DNA from: Acidimicrobiia bacterium
GTDB taxonomy: Bacteria; Actinomycetota; Acidimicrobiia; Acidimicrobiales; Ilumatobacteraceae
Assembly: GCA_030425785.1 (NCBI GenBank)
Contig: JAUHYJ010000020.1
Location: forward strand, 1-14,956
Direction of reading: 5' to 3'
DNA: 14,956 nt
This document shows, piece after piece, positions 7,027 to 14,665 of this stretch (the stretch's first letter is position 1; every line of letters begins with the position of its first letter). The notes under the pieces are model-generated. The model was not told where the DNA came from and ran no database searches. It saw only the letters and a list, made by a program, of their open reading frames with translations. A program made the position numbers and the translations under genes.

Positions 7027-7902
7027 TCAGAATCCAGCGCGCCAGTCGGCGATCGCAGCGGCGATCTCCACGGGGCTGTCTTCCTGGATGAAGTGGTTGC
7101 CGGCGACCGTCACCTCGGTCTGGTTCGGCCACGTCCGGCAGAACTCACGCTGCGGCCCGGTCAGGATCGCGCCCGGGTCGGCGTTCACGAAGAGCTTGGG
7201 CACCTCGCTGCCCGACAGCCAGTCCGCGTAGGCCTGCACGATCTCGGTCACGTCGGCCGGCTCGCCCTCGATCGGGATCTGGCGCGGCCACGTCAGCGTG
7301 GGACGGCGGGCCTCGCCCGGCTCGGCGAACGGCCGGCGGTACTCGGCCATCTCGTCGGTGCCGAGCGTGCGGATGATGGACGCCGGGAGCACGGCTTCCA
7401 CGAACAGGTTCTTGTCGAGCACCATCTCCTCGCCGGCGGGGGAGCGGAACGCCTGGAAGATGCCGCGGGCGGCGTCGGGCCATTCGTCCCACGTGACCGG
7501 CCGGACGATCGCCTCCATGTAGGCGATGCCCGCGACCCGGTCACGGTGACGGTTCGCCCAGTCGAAGCCGAGCGCCGAGCCCCAGTCGTGGATGACGAAC
7601 GTGATCCCGTCGCCGAGTTGGAGCTGGTCGAGCAGGCCGTCGAGGTACTCGCGATGCTCGACGAAGCGATACGAGTCGGGTCCGACATCGTCGAGCTGGT
7701 CGCTGTCGCCCTGACCGATCAGATCGGGGGCGACACAGCGGTAGCGGTCGTCGAGCTCACGAATGATGTGACGCCACAGGTACGACGACGTCGGGTTGCC
7801 GTGCAGGAACACGAGCACGGGGCCGTCCCCGCCGCTGTCGTGGTAGGCCATCCGCTTCCCGTTGACGGTGGCGTACTGCTTGTCGAGCGGGCTCGCGTCC
7901 AT
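7027..7902 (-). CDS. Haloalkane dehalogenase, subfamily II (LinB/DhaA-like)
   Basis: This 291-residue alpha/beta hydrolase should cleave carbon-halogen bonds of haloalkanes hydrolytically, giving an alcohol, halide and proton. All five subfamily II active-site residues are visible: nucleophile Asp106 (IHDWGSALG), halide-binding Asn36 (HGNPTSS) and Trp107, acid Glu130 (YMEAI) and base His270 ([11 protein letters not shown]). Each is numbered exactly two less than in LinB (Asn38, Asp108, Trp109, Glu132, His272). Length matches the family (about 290-300). The Glu after strand 6 separates it from subfamily I and from epoxide hydrolases, which need two cap tyrosines. There is no signal peptide, so it is cytoplasmic. 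ATG 7902 has TAGCGT exactly six bases upstream, indicating a leaderless transcript. It heads an operon with the bicupin gene. The natural substrate cannot be read from sequence; chain-length preference depends on the cap. Confidence 0.92.
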   Translation of the reverse strand: MDASPLDKQYATVNGKRMAYHDSGGDGPVLVFLHGNPTSSYLWRHIIRELDDRYRCVAPDLIGQGDSDQLDDVGPDSYRFVEHREYLDGLLDQLQLGDGITFVIHDWGSALGFDWANRHRDRVAGIAYMEAIVRPVTWDEWPDAARGIFQAFRSPAGEEMVLDKNLFVEAVLPASIIRTLGTDEMAEYRRPFAEPGEARRPTLTWPRQIPIEGEPADVTEIVQAYADWLSGSEVPKLFVNADPGAILTGPQREFCRTWPNQTEVTVAGNHFIQEDSPVEIAAAIADWRAGF

Positions 7903-7908
7903 GCCGTG

Positions 7909-7914
7909 ACGCTA
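7909..7914 (-). promoter_or_regulatory. Putative -10 element, haloalkane dehalogenase-cupin operon
   Basis: TAGCGT on the minus strand, followed by six bases and ATG 7902. The spacing puts the transcription start at or next to the start codon. No -35 consensus is visible. Confidence 0.5.
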
Positions 7915-8118
7915 AGGGCCCCGGCCGCGTCCGGCCGTGTCGGACCACGATCTGCAGGCCGGCGGGCCCCGAGCCGGCGATCGGCGGGTCGTGTCACGTC
8001 GACCTGCTCGAACCGCGGTCCTTCGCCACGTGCTCGTGGATCGCGCGGGCCACAGCTCGCCGGCAGCCATCGCCGCCGCAGGAGCGGGGTCGTGGTCGCG
8101 GGAGGCGGCGGTGACGTC

Positions 8119-8141
8119 GACGAGCTAGACCTGAACTCGTC
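8119..8141. promoter_or_regulatory. Inverted repeat GACGAG-N11-CTCGTC upstream of fumC
   Basis: Six-base arms at 8119-8124 and 8136-8141 with an 11-base centre, 88 bases before the fumC start. The size suits an operator for a dimeric repressor. Six-base dyads also arise by chance in GC-rich DNA, so this is tentative. Confidence 0.25.
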
Positions 8142-8175
8142 ACATCTGCGACGGCGTGGTGCGGGCTGGGCGTCG

Positions 8176-8199
8176 TCGGCGATGAGGTCGGCGATGAGC
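8176..8199 (+). repeat. 12-bp tandem repeat upstream of fumC
   Basis: TCGGCGATGAGG (8176-8187) is followed directly by TCGGCGATGAGC (8188-8199); only the last base differs. It lies about 30 bases before the fumC start, within the probable leader or promoter. Confidence 0.6.
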
Positions 8200-8215
8200 A
8201 CGCCGTCACGCCAAC

Positions 8216-8222
8216 GAGAGGA
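8216..8222 (+). promoter_or_regulatory. Ribosome binding site of fumC
   Basis: GAGAGGA ends seven bases before ATG 8230 and decides this start. It is the only clear Shine-Dalgarno sequence at the head of a transcription unit in the window, where the other such genes look leaderless. Confidence 0.7.
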
Positions 8223-8229
8223 TCCGACG

Positions 8230-9579
8230 ATGCACCCACGATCGACGACGAACGAACCAGATCAGCTCTGGGGTGCGGAGACGGCGAACGCCGTTCGGCT
8301 CGGCCCCGTCTCCGGCCGGACGATGCCCACCTCCATCATCCGGTGGCTCGCACGCGTGAAGGAGGAGGCCGCAGCGGCGCACGCGGAGCTCGGGCTGCTC
8401 GACCCCGATGTCGCCGACCGCATCCGGCGGGCGGCGCACGACGTGGCGGAGGGCCGGTACGCCGACCAGTTCCCCGTCGACGTGTTCCAGACCGGTTCGG
8501 GGACGTCGACGAACATGAACGTCAACGAGGTGATCGCCCGTCTGGCCGGCGAGGACGTCCATCCGAACGATCACGTCAACCTCGGACAGAGCTCGAACGA
8601 CGTCGTGCCCACCGCCGTCCACCTCGCAGCGCTCGAGGCCGCCACACGACACCTCCTGCCCGCGCTCGAGCTGCTCGAGGCCGGGCTGGCCGAGCGTGCG
8701 GGGGCATGGTCGTCGGTCGTCAAGGCCGGACGGACGCACCTGATGGACGCACTCCCGGTCACGCTGGGCGACGAGTTCGGCGGCTACGCCGCCCAGATGC
8801 AACTCGCCGGCGAACGGATCAGCGCGACGTTGCCGCGTGTCGCCGCCGTGCCCCTCGGCGGCACGGCGGTCGGGACCGGGCTGAACGCCCACCCCGAGTT
8901 CGCGGCCCGGGTGCGTGCGGGCCTCGCGACCCGCCACGGCATCGAGCCGGTCGCACCCCGGAACCGGTTCGAAGCTCAGGCCGCTCGCGATGCGCTCGTC
9001 GAGCTGTCCGGCGCGCTCGAGGTGCTCGCCGTGTCGTTGACGAAGTTCGCGAACGACATCGTCCTGATGGCCAGCGGGCCGAGGGCGGGGTTGGCGGAAC
9101 TCGAGATCCCCGAGACGCAGCACGGGTCGTCGATCATGCCGGGCAAGGTCAACCCCGTCGTGCCCGAGATCGTGTTGCAGATCGCGGCCCAGGTGATCGG
9201 CAATCACACGACGATCGCGGTCGCCGGTTCGCAGGGCAACTTCGAGCTCAACGTCCGTGTGCCCGTGATCGCCACCAACCTGCTCGACTCGCTCCACCTG
9301 CTCACGCGGGCCGCCGAGCTGCTCGTCGAGTTCGTCGCCGCACTCACCGCCAACGAGGTCGGGTGTCGCGAACGTGCCGAGCGCTCGCTCTCGTCGGCGG
9401 CCGTCCTGAACCCGCAGCTCGGGTACGACACCACGACGCAGCTGGTCCGCGATGCGATCGAGCACGGGGACACGCTCGTCGACGCCGGCCGTCGACTGGG
9501 GGTCGACGCCGAACTCGTCGCCGATGCGATCGATCCGCAGCGACTCGCCCGCGGCAACCGCGAACCGCAGGAGCGCTGA
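8230..9579 (+). CDS. fumC: Fumarate hydratase, class II
   Basis: The 449-residue enzyme interconverts fumarate and L-malate in the citric acid cycle, as a cytoplasmic homotetramer without an iron-sulfur cluster. It belongs to the aspartase/fumarase superfamily: TGSGTSTNMN at 88-97, GRTHLMD at 167-173 (His170, E. coli His188) and the signature GSSIMPGKVNP at 299-309 with catalytic Ser300. The segment LGGTAVGTGLNAHPEF and SQGNFELNVRVPV are of fumarase rather than aspartase type, though aspartate ammonia-lyase is the nearest alternative. It is slightly short compared with about 460-470 residues, mainly at the N-terminus, where LWGAETANAV replaces the usual LWGAQTQ. ATG 8230 is fixed by GAGAGGA seven bases upstream. 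It stands alone on the plus strand, followed by a tRNA gene in the opposite orientation. Confidence 0.94.
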   Translation: MHPRSTTNEPDQLWGAETANAVRLGPVSGRTMPTSIIRWLARVKEEAAAAHAELGLLDPDVADRIRRAAHDVAEGRYADQFPVDVFQTGSGTSTNMNVNEVIARLAGEDVHPNDHVNLGQSSNDVVPTAVHLAALEAATRHLLPALELLEAGLAERAGAWSSVVKAGRTHLMDALPVTLGDEFGGYAAQMQLAGERISATLPRVAAVPLGGTAVGTGLNAHPEFAARVRAGLATRHGIEPVAPRNRFEAQAARDALVELSGALEVLAVSLTKFANDIVLMASGPRAGLAELEIPETQHGSSIMPGKVNPVVPEIVLQIAAQVIGNHTTIAVAGSQGNFELNVRVPVIATNLLDSLHLLTRAAELLVEFVAALTANEVGCRERAERSLSSAAVLNPQLGYDTTTQLVRDAIEHGDTLVDAGRRLGVDAELVADAIDPQRLARGNREPQER

Positions 9580-9644
9580 CCACCGAGGTCCCTACAACCC
9601 GTCGTGCTGCCGGCCTCGCGGGCGCTGTGCACGACTGGCTGGGT

Positions 9645-9661
9645 CGGTCGGCGAACGACCG
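9645..9661. terminator. Hairpin between fumC and tRNA-Arg, possible terminator
   Basis: Perfect stem CGGTCG (9645-9650) with CGACCG (9656-9661) around the loop GCGAA; GGCT at 9637-9640 and AGCC at 9665-9668 can extend it across an internal loop. It lies just beyond the 3' ends of both fumC (plus) and the tRNA (minus). There is no T-tract, so it may terminate weakly or simply protect RNA ends. Confidence 0.3.
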
Positions 9662-9673
9662 CTGAGCCGGCAG

Positions 9674-9745
9674 TACCCCCGGCAGGATTCGAACCTGCGC
9701 ACACGGCTCCGGAGGCCGATGCTCTATCCCCTGAGCTACGGGGGC
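9674..9745 (-). tRNA. tRNA-Arg, anticodon CCG
   Basis: The minus strand folds into a complete 72-base cloverleaf: acceptor GCCCCCG pairs with CGGGGGT (one G-T pair), D stem GCTC/GAGC, anticodon loop CTCCGGA giving anticodon CCG (reads CGG), a four-base variable region, T stem GCAGG/CCTGC with loop TTCGAAT, and discriminator A. The 3' CCA is not encoded. The first anticodon-stem pair is T-T, leaving four good pairs. It reads CGG, expected to be a common Arg codon in this GC-rich genome. Confidence 0.96.
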
Positions 9746-9769
9746 GGGGGCTGCGTGAGCAGCACTGGG

Positions 9770-9775
9770 AATCTA
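9770..9775 (-). promoter_or_regulatory. Putative -10 element of tRNA-Arg
   Basis: TAGATT on the minus strand lies 24 bases before the mature tRNA 5' end, leaving room for a precursor leader of roughly 17 bases. No convincing -35 is seen. It is the best -10 match in the short divergent spacer with the phosphoribosyltransferase gene. Confidence 0.35.
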
Positions 9776-9787
9776 GCGGCTCCGTGC

Positions 9788-9793
9788 GAGAAT
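9788..9793 (+). promoter_or_regulatory. Putative -10 element of the phosphoribosyltransferase gene
   Basis: GAGAAT is followed by exactly six bases and GTG 9800. The spacing is the same as before four other genes in this window and implies a leaderless transcript. Confidence 0.4.
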
Positions 9794-9799
9794 CGCCCG

Positions 9800-10345
9800 G
9801 TGACGGCCCCACCACCCGATCGCGAGTCCGCGCGAGCCAGGCTCCTGGCCGGCTTCCCACTCGTCGACGACCACCCCGACGTGGCAGGTGTGCTGCGCGA
9901 TGCCGGGCTGTTGGCGATCCTCGGTCCAGCCCTCGCCGCACCGTTCCGCGACGCCGGCGTGACCGCCGTGTGCGCCCCCGAGGCGCGCGGGCCCATCCTC
10001 GGCGCGCTGGTCGCCGCCGACCTCGGTGCGGGGCTCGTCCTGGTGCGCAAGGACGACCGCAACCATCCCGGCGCCGACCGACGCATCGAGTCCGGGCCGA
10101 CGTGGCGGGGCACGACCGAGACGTTCCAGACGCGATCGTGGGACCTCGGCCCCGGCGACCGCGTGCTCGTCGTCGACGACTGGATCACGACCGGCAGCTC
10201 GATGCGGGCGGTGCGCTCGCTCGCTGCCGACGCGGGCGCCGTCTACGTCGGTGGCTCCGTGCTGGTGAACAAGGCCGACGACGCCACCCTGGACCAGCTC
10301 TCCGTCGAGTGGCTCGTGCGCTTCGACGAGCTCGTCGGGCGCTGA
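9800..10345 (+). CDS. Type I phosphoribosyltransferase, adenine-PRTase-like
   Basis: The 181-residue protein has the type I phosphoribosyltransferase fold. The PRPP-binding loop is VLVVDDWITTGSS at 122-134, with the paired aspartates, and APEARGPILGALVA at 59-72 with LVRKDDRNHPG at 81-91 resembles the ARG-type and RK..P segments of adenine phosphoribosyltransferase. Such enzymes transfer a base to PRPP for purine salvage; apt itself is a possible name, but length, an acidic insertion and the DWITTG variant of the loop leave other purine-type PRTases open. The start is GTG 9800: the -10-like GAGAAT six bases upstream fits a leaderless mRNA, and upstream frame sequence overlaps the tRNA. It is divergent from tRNA-Arg. 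The MFS gene follows after 129 bases, which contain only its promoter region. Confidence 0.85.
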   Translation: MTAPPPDRESARARLLAGFPLVDDHPDVAGVLRDAGLLAILGPALAAPFRDAGVTAVCAPEARGPILGALVAADLGAGLVLVRKDDRNHPGADRRIESGPTWRGTTETFQTRSWDLGPGDRVLVVDDWITTGSSMRAVRSLAADAGAVYVGGSVLVNKADDATLDQLSVEWLVRFDELVGR

Positions 10346-10460
10346 CGCCGGTCGGGCGCCACGACGCCATCGTTCGACGCACAGCGTGCCCGGTCGGTCG
10401 GCGGGTTCACGGAGCGTGACGCGACGTGGCGGGCGTGATCGCAGGCGTCCGGATCGGTGG

Positions 10461-10466
10461 CACGAT
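10461..10466 (+). promoter_or_regulatory. Putative -10 element of the MFS gene
   Basis: CACGAT lies eight bases before GTG 10475. It fits the NANNNT pattern of the other genes with a slightly wider gap. It argues against the GTG at 10457, which would start upstream of it. Confidence 0.3.
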
Positions 10467-10474
10467 GGCGGTCC

Positions 10475-11698
10475 GTGACGACCCGACGAGCCGCCATCGG
10501 CGCGACCCTGCGCAACCCGTGGTGCCGCCGGGTCTTCGCGGCGCAGCTCGTCTCGGGGCTCGGCGACTGGGCCGGTCGGCTGGCGCTGTCGGTGCTGGTC
10601 TACGAACGGTCCGACTCGGCGCTGCTGGCCGCGCTCACGATCGCCGTCACGCTCGTGCCGTGGCTCGGACCGGGCCAGCTGCTCGCCACCTCGAGCGAGC
10701 GCTTCGGGCGGGTCCAGGTGATGCGCGCCACCGATCTCGTCCGCGGGCTGATGTTCGCCGTCATGGCGGCCGGCCCGCCGCTACCCGTGTTGCTCGTGCT
10801 CGCGTTCGTCGCCGGCCTGTGTGTTCCGCCGTTCGCCGGCGCCCGCGCGTCGGCGCTCGTCGAGATCACCGACGAGGAGACGTACCCGTCCGCCGTGGCC
10901 GTCTACGCCATGATCGCCCAGGCCGAGATGGTGCTCGGCTACGTCGTCGGTGGCGCCCTGGTCGCGACCATCGGCGCCCAGGCCGCGCTCGGCGCCAACG
11001 CGGTGACGTTCGTCGTGTCCGCGGCGGTGCTGTCGGGGTTGGCAGGCTCGCCGGCGGCTGCGCCCAACCGCGACGCCGAAGCCGGCTGGCGCGGCGTGGC
11101 TGCGGGCGTTCGGCCATGGCGGACCGACCCGGTCTGTCGTCGTGCGCTGATGCTGTTCGTCGGCGTGTCGGCGTGTTCGGTGCTGCCGGAGGCGATCGTC
11201 GTCCCGTTCGTCGACTCGGTCGGCGGCGCGCCGGGATGGGCAGGGCCGATCGCCGCCGTGGTCGCGCTCGGCGCCGCGTTCGGGACGTGGTGGATGCCGC
11301 TGGGGGGCGATCTCGATCGCGTCCTGATCGGCACCGCCTGGCGGGTCGGTGCCGCGGCGGCGGCCGCCGCTGTGATGTTCGTCGCGTGGTCGTCGCTGCC
11401 GGTGCTCGTCGTCGCCTACGCGGTGACGGGCCTCGTCGACGCCGTCACGGTGCCGACCAACCAGGTCGTGGGGCGGCGCCTGCCGCCCGAAGGCCGGGCC
11501 GCCGCGATCACGGTGGCGCTCGGGGTCCAGAACACGGCGCACGTCGTGTCGATCACCCTGGCCGGGCTCGTCGCCGACGTGACCTCGCCGCGCCTCGCGC
11601 TCGCGGCGGCGATGACGCTGGCCACGCTGGTCTGCGGGTGGTCGCTCGTCCGACCGATCCGGACGACCGTCGTCGCCGACGCCGCCGCCGTGCCGTGA
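10475..11698 (+). CDS. Major facilitator superfamily transporter, exporter-like (MFS_3/EntS type)
   Basis: About 407 residues with some 12 hydrophobic membrane segments in two six-helix halves, separated by a polar loop near residues 200-225 (Pro/Asp/Glu-rich, then WRTDP). The N-terminal pattern NPWCRRVFAAQLVSGLGDW is typical of MFS_3 proteins related to the enterobactin exporter EntS and drug exporters: RxxLxxQxxSxxGDW followed by TM1. The helix 2-3 loop has an RFGR sequence like the conserved MFS loop motif. It probably exports a small hydrophobic compound by proton antiport across the cytoplasmic membrane; the substrate is unknown. I favour GTG 10475 because of the -10-like hexamer upstream; GTG 10457 (413 residues) is the alternative. 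It ends 17 bases from the stop of the convergent split-barrel gene. Confidence 0.88.
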   Translation: MTTRRAAIGATLRNPWCRRVFAAQLVSGLGDWAGRLALSVLVYERSDSALLAALTIAVTLVPWLGPGQLLATSSERFGRVQVMRATDLVRGLMFAVMAAGPPLPVLLVLAFVAGLCVPPFAGARASALVEITDEETYPSAVAVYAMIAQAEMVLGYVVGGALVATIGAQAALGANAVTFVVSAAVLSGLAGSPAAAPNRDAEAGWRGVAAGVRPWRTDPVCRRALMLFVGVSACSVLPEAIVVPFVDSVGGAPGWAGPIAAVVALGAAFGTWWMPLGGDLDRVLIGTAWRVGAAAAAAAVMFVAWSSLPVLVVAYAVTGLVDAVTVPTNQVVGRRLPPEGRAAAITVALGVQNTAHVVSITLAGLVADVTSPRLALAAAMTLATLVCGWSLVRPIRTTVVADAAAVP

Positions 11699-11715
11699 TA
11701 TGACCCGGCGCGGGG

Positions 11716-12126
11716 CTACGTCGCCGACCAACGGGTGCGTTCGGGGCCGTGCTCGCCGAAGCGCATCACCATCGCCCGTTCGGGCGTGACCCGCACGAGC
11801 ACGTAGTCGGGGTCGTCGGGCGTCGAGAAGAACACCGCCGGGTCGTACGGCCAGGTGCCGTCCCACATCGAGCGCTTCAGGTCGACGTCGTCGAGCAGCT
11901 CGGCGGAGCCCCACACGTAGGCCTCGGCCTCGCCCGTCCACACCAGCGCGACCGCCGGGTTCGCCAGCACGTTGGCGGTCTTCTGCGACGACCGGTTGGT
12001 GCCGATCCAGATCGCATCGTCGACGACGACCGGCGACACGACGGCGACGTGCGGGCCGCCGTCGGACGTCACCGTCGCGAGCGACGCCAACCCCGTGAGC
12101 GCCGGCGTCAGCTCGTTCCAGGTCAT
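11716..12126 (-). CDS. FMN-binding split-barrel (pyridoxamine 5'-phosphate oxidase-like) protein
   Basis: A 136-residue protein of the PNPOx-like split-barrel superfamily. After an initial helix (WNELTPALTGL) the strand pattern LATVTSDGGPHVAVVSPVVV, then IWIGTNRSSQKTANVLANP, ALVWTG and AYVWGSAEL is characteristic: the S/T-x-K-x-x-N-L-x-x-N-P segment is a flavin phosphate-binding region. Members use FMN or coenzyme F420, or bind haem; which one cannot be read here, and the short length is unlike true PdxH (about 200 or more). It acts in the cytoplasm as a homodimer in known family members. ATG 12126 has TACGAT exactly six bases upstream, suggesting a leaderless mRNA. It is divergent from argS across 49 bases and convergent with the MFS gene. 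Confidence 0.85.
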   Translation of the reverse strand: MTWNELTPALTGLASLATVTSDGGPHVAVVSPVVVDDAIWIGTNRSSQKTANVLANPAVALVWTGEAEAYVWGSAELLDDVDLKRSMWDGTWPYDPAVFFSTPDDPDYVLVRVTPERAMVMRFGEHGPERTRWSAT

Positions 12127-12132
12127 CGCTCG

Positions 12133-12138
12133 ATCGTA
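12133..12138 (-). promoter_or_regulatory. Putative -10 element of the split-barrel gene
   Basis: TACGAT on the minus strand, followed by six bases and ATG 12126. It shares a 49-bp divergent spacer with the argS promoter, so the two core promoters face away from each other with overlapping -35 regions. Confidence 0.5.
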
Positions 12139-12163
12139 CCGGAGCGGCTCCTGCCACCTCCGT

Positions 12164-12169
12164 TAGCCT
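12164..12169 (+). promoter_or_regulatory. Putative -10 element of argS
   Basis: TAGCCT is followed by six bases and GTG 12176, placing transcription start at the start codon. No T-box, attenuator or leader can fit, so argS is probably not regulated by a leader RNA here. Confidence 0.5.
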
Positions 12170-12175
12170 GACGCC

Positions 12176-13909
<1,734 letters not shown>

Positions 13910-13916
13910 CGGCCCG

Positions 13917-13931
13917 CGGCCGCGTCGGCCG
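13917..13931. terminator. GC hairpin after argS, possible terminator
   Basis: CGGCCG (13917-13922) and CGGCCG (13926-13931) pair across the loop CGT, starting eight bases after the argS stop. It is followed by GCTGTTCGC, not a T-run, so intrinsic termination would be weak. Confidence 0.3.
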
Positions 13932-13995
13932 GCTGTTCGCACGGGTGTGTTGTCACGTTGAGCGTGAGATCGGCGGCTCGGTACCACGTTCGGTG

Positions 13996-14074
13996 AGATC
14001 AGCCAATTTTTTGGCGATTTCTCGTCAGGAAACTGTTCAGAATCTGTAGTCTTCGTCAAGACGATGAAAAGTCG
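13996..14074 (+). promoter_or_regulatory. AT-rich leader/promoter region of the pilin operon
   Basis: About 75 bases are clearly richer in A and T than all surrounding DNA, including a run of six T at 14007-14012 within CCAATTTTTTGG. TAGTCT (14047-14052) is a possible -10. TCGTCAGGA (14022-14030) and TCGTCAAGA (14053-14061) form a direct repeat 31 bases apart. The first sits in TTTC-N7-GAAA; the second forms the palindrome TCGTC-AA-GACGA (14053-14064). This looks like a regulated promoter with operators. I do not recognise a known riboswitch; the GEMM c-di-GMP consensus is not present. Confidence 0.5.
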
Positions 14075-14665
14075 ATGGATCGTATGGACACCGAGCACGC
14101 CACCACCCCACGTCCCGGGCCGTTCCGGCAGCCAGCCGGCCGTGATCGTGGCGCCACCTTCATCGAACTGCTGGTCTCGATCGTGATCCTCGGCAGCGCC
14201 GGCCTCGCCGTCCTCACGGCGCTCGGTGCGGCCGCGACCGGCGCCGCCGTGAACCGTGAGCTGGCGGCGGCCCAATCAGCCCTCGCGACGGCCGGTGACG
14301 CACTCGCGGCGGTCGACGTCGACAGCGACACGTATCGAGCGTGTGACACGAACACCGAGGCCGAGATCGTCGCTTCCTACGAGGCCGTCGTCGACGACGC
14401 GGTCGACGGGGTCGACGTCGCCGACGTCGCCTACTGGGACGGCGCAGCCTGGCAGACCGATCGGTCCGCGTGTGTCGCTGCGTACACGGTCGACGGTGAG
14501 CGTCTCCAACGCGTGCGCCTCGTCACGACCGCCGACGCCTCGGCTCGCACGCTCGAGGTCGTCAAGCGGCCGGCCACCGAACCCACCGTCGGCGTCGGGC
14601 CGCTCTCGCCGTCGCCCGGTGGCGGGAGCGGCGACGTCATCCCGACCCCCACCCCAGGATTGTGA
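14075..14665 (+). CDS. Prepilin-type N-terminal domain protein (type IV pilin-like)
   Basis: A 196-residue protein with a type III (prepilin) signal: a 26-residue polar leader ending in RDRG, cleavage expected after Gly26, then ATFIELLVSIVILGSAGLAV, with Glu31 at mature position +5 and a hydrophobic helix of about 20 residues. Known prepilins are cut and N-methylated by a prepilin peptidase and assembled by a membrane platform and ATPase. The globular part contains two cysteines (CDTNTE and SACVAA) that could form a disulfide, and ends with a Pro/Gly-rich tail (SPSPGGGSG, PTPTPGL). Start ATG 14075 gives the leader; ATG 14084 is a close alternative and an out-of-frame ATG at 14064 is not used. 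Its stop overlaps the next prepilin start (TGATG). It is probably a minor pilin or pseudopilin. Confidence 0.8.
   Translation: MDRMDTEHATTPRPGPFRQPAGRDRGATFIELLVSIVILGSAGLAVLTALGAAATGAAVNRELAAAQSALATAGDALAAVDVDSDTYRACDTNTEAEIVASYEAVVDDAVDGVDVADVAYWDGAAWQTDRSACVAAYTVDGERLQRVRLVTTADASARTLEVVKRPATEPTVGVGPLSPSPGGGSGDVIPTPTPGL

Larger units (their letters stand above)
7903..8229. other. 327-bp intergenic region between divergent dehalogenase and fumC genes
   Basis: I find no convincing gene here. Short open frames exist on both strands but have Arg/Ser/Pro-rich translations typical of shadow frames and no start signals. The region holds the dehalogenase promoter at its left end, a GACGAG-N11-CTCGTC dyad (8119-8141), a 12-bp tandem repeat (8176-8199) and the fumC ribosome site. 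Confidence 0.6.

Noticed and set aside
7937..8128. A 63-codon plus-strand open frame in the dehalogenase-fumC spacer
   Set aside because: The composition is Arg/Ser/Ala-rich, there is no ribosome site or -10 spacing, and no recognisable feature is present.
7093..8229. Upstream extension of the fumC frame to 7093
   Set aside because: It is antisense to the dehalogenase gene; the fumC start is fixed by GAGAGGA before ATG 8230.
8230..9579. Aspartate ammonia-lyase as identity of the fumC gene
   Set aside because: LGGTAVGTGLNAHPEF and SQGNFELNV are fumarase-type; aspartases usually have a GATAIGTGIN-type segment.
13996..14074. c-di-GMP (GEMM) riboswitch before the pilin genes
   Set aside because: Pilin operons sometimes carry one, but the conserved GEMM core sequences and tetraloop-receptor arrangement are not seen here.
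14064..14100. ATG at 14064 as pilin start
   Set aside because: It is in a different frame from the prepilin motif and its translation loses the signal helix.
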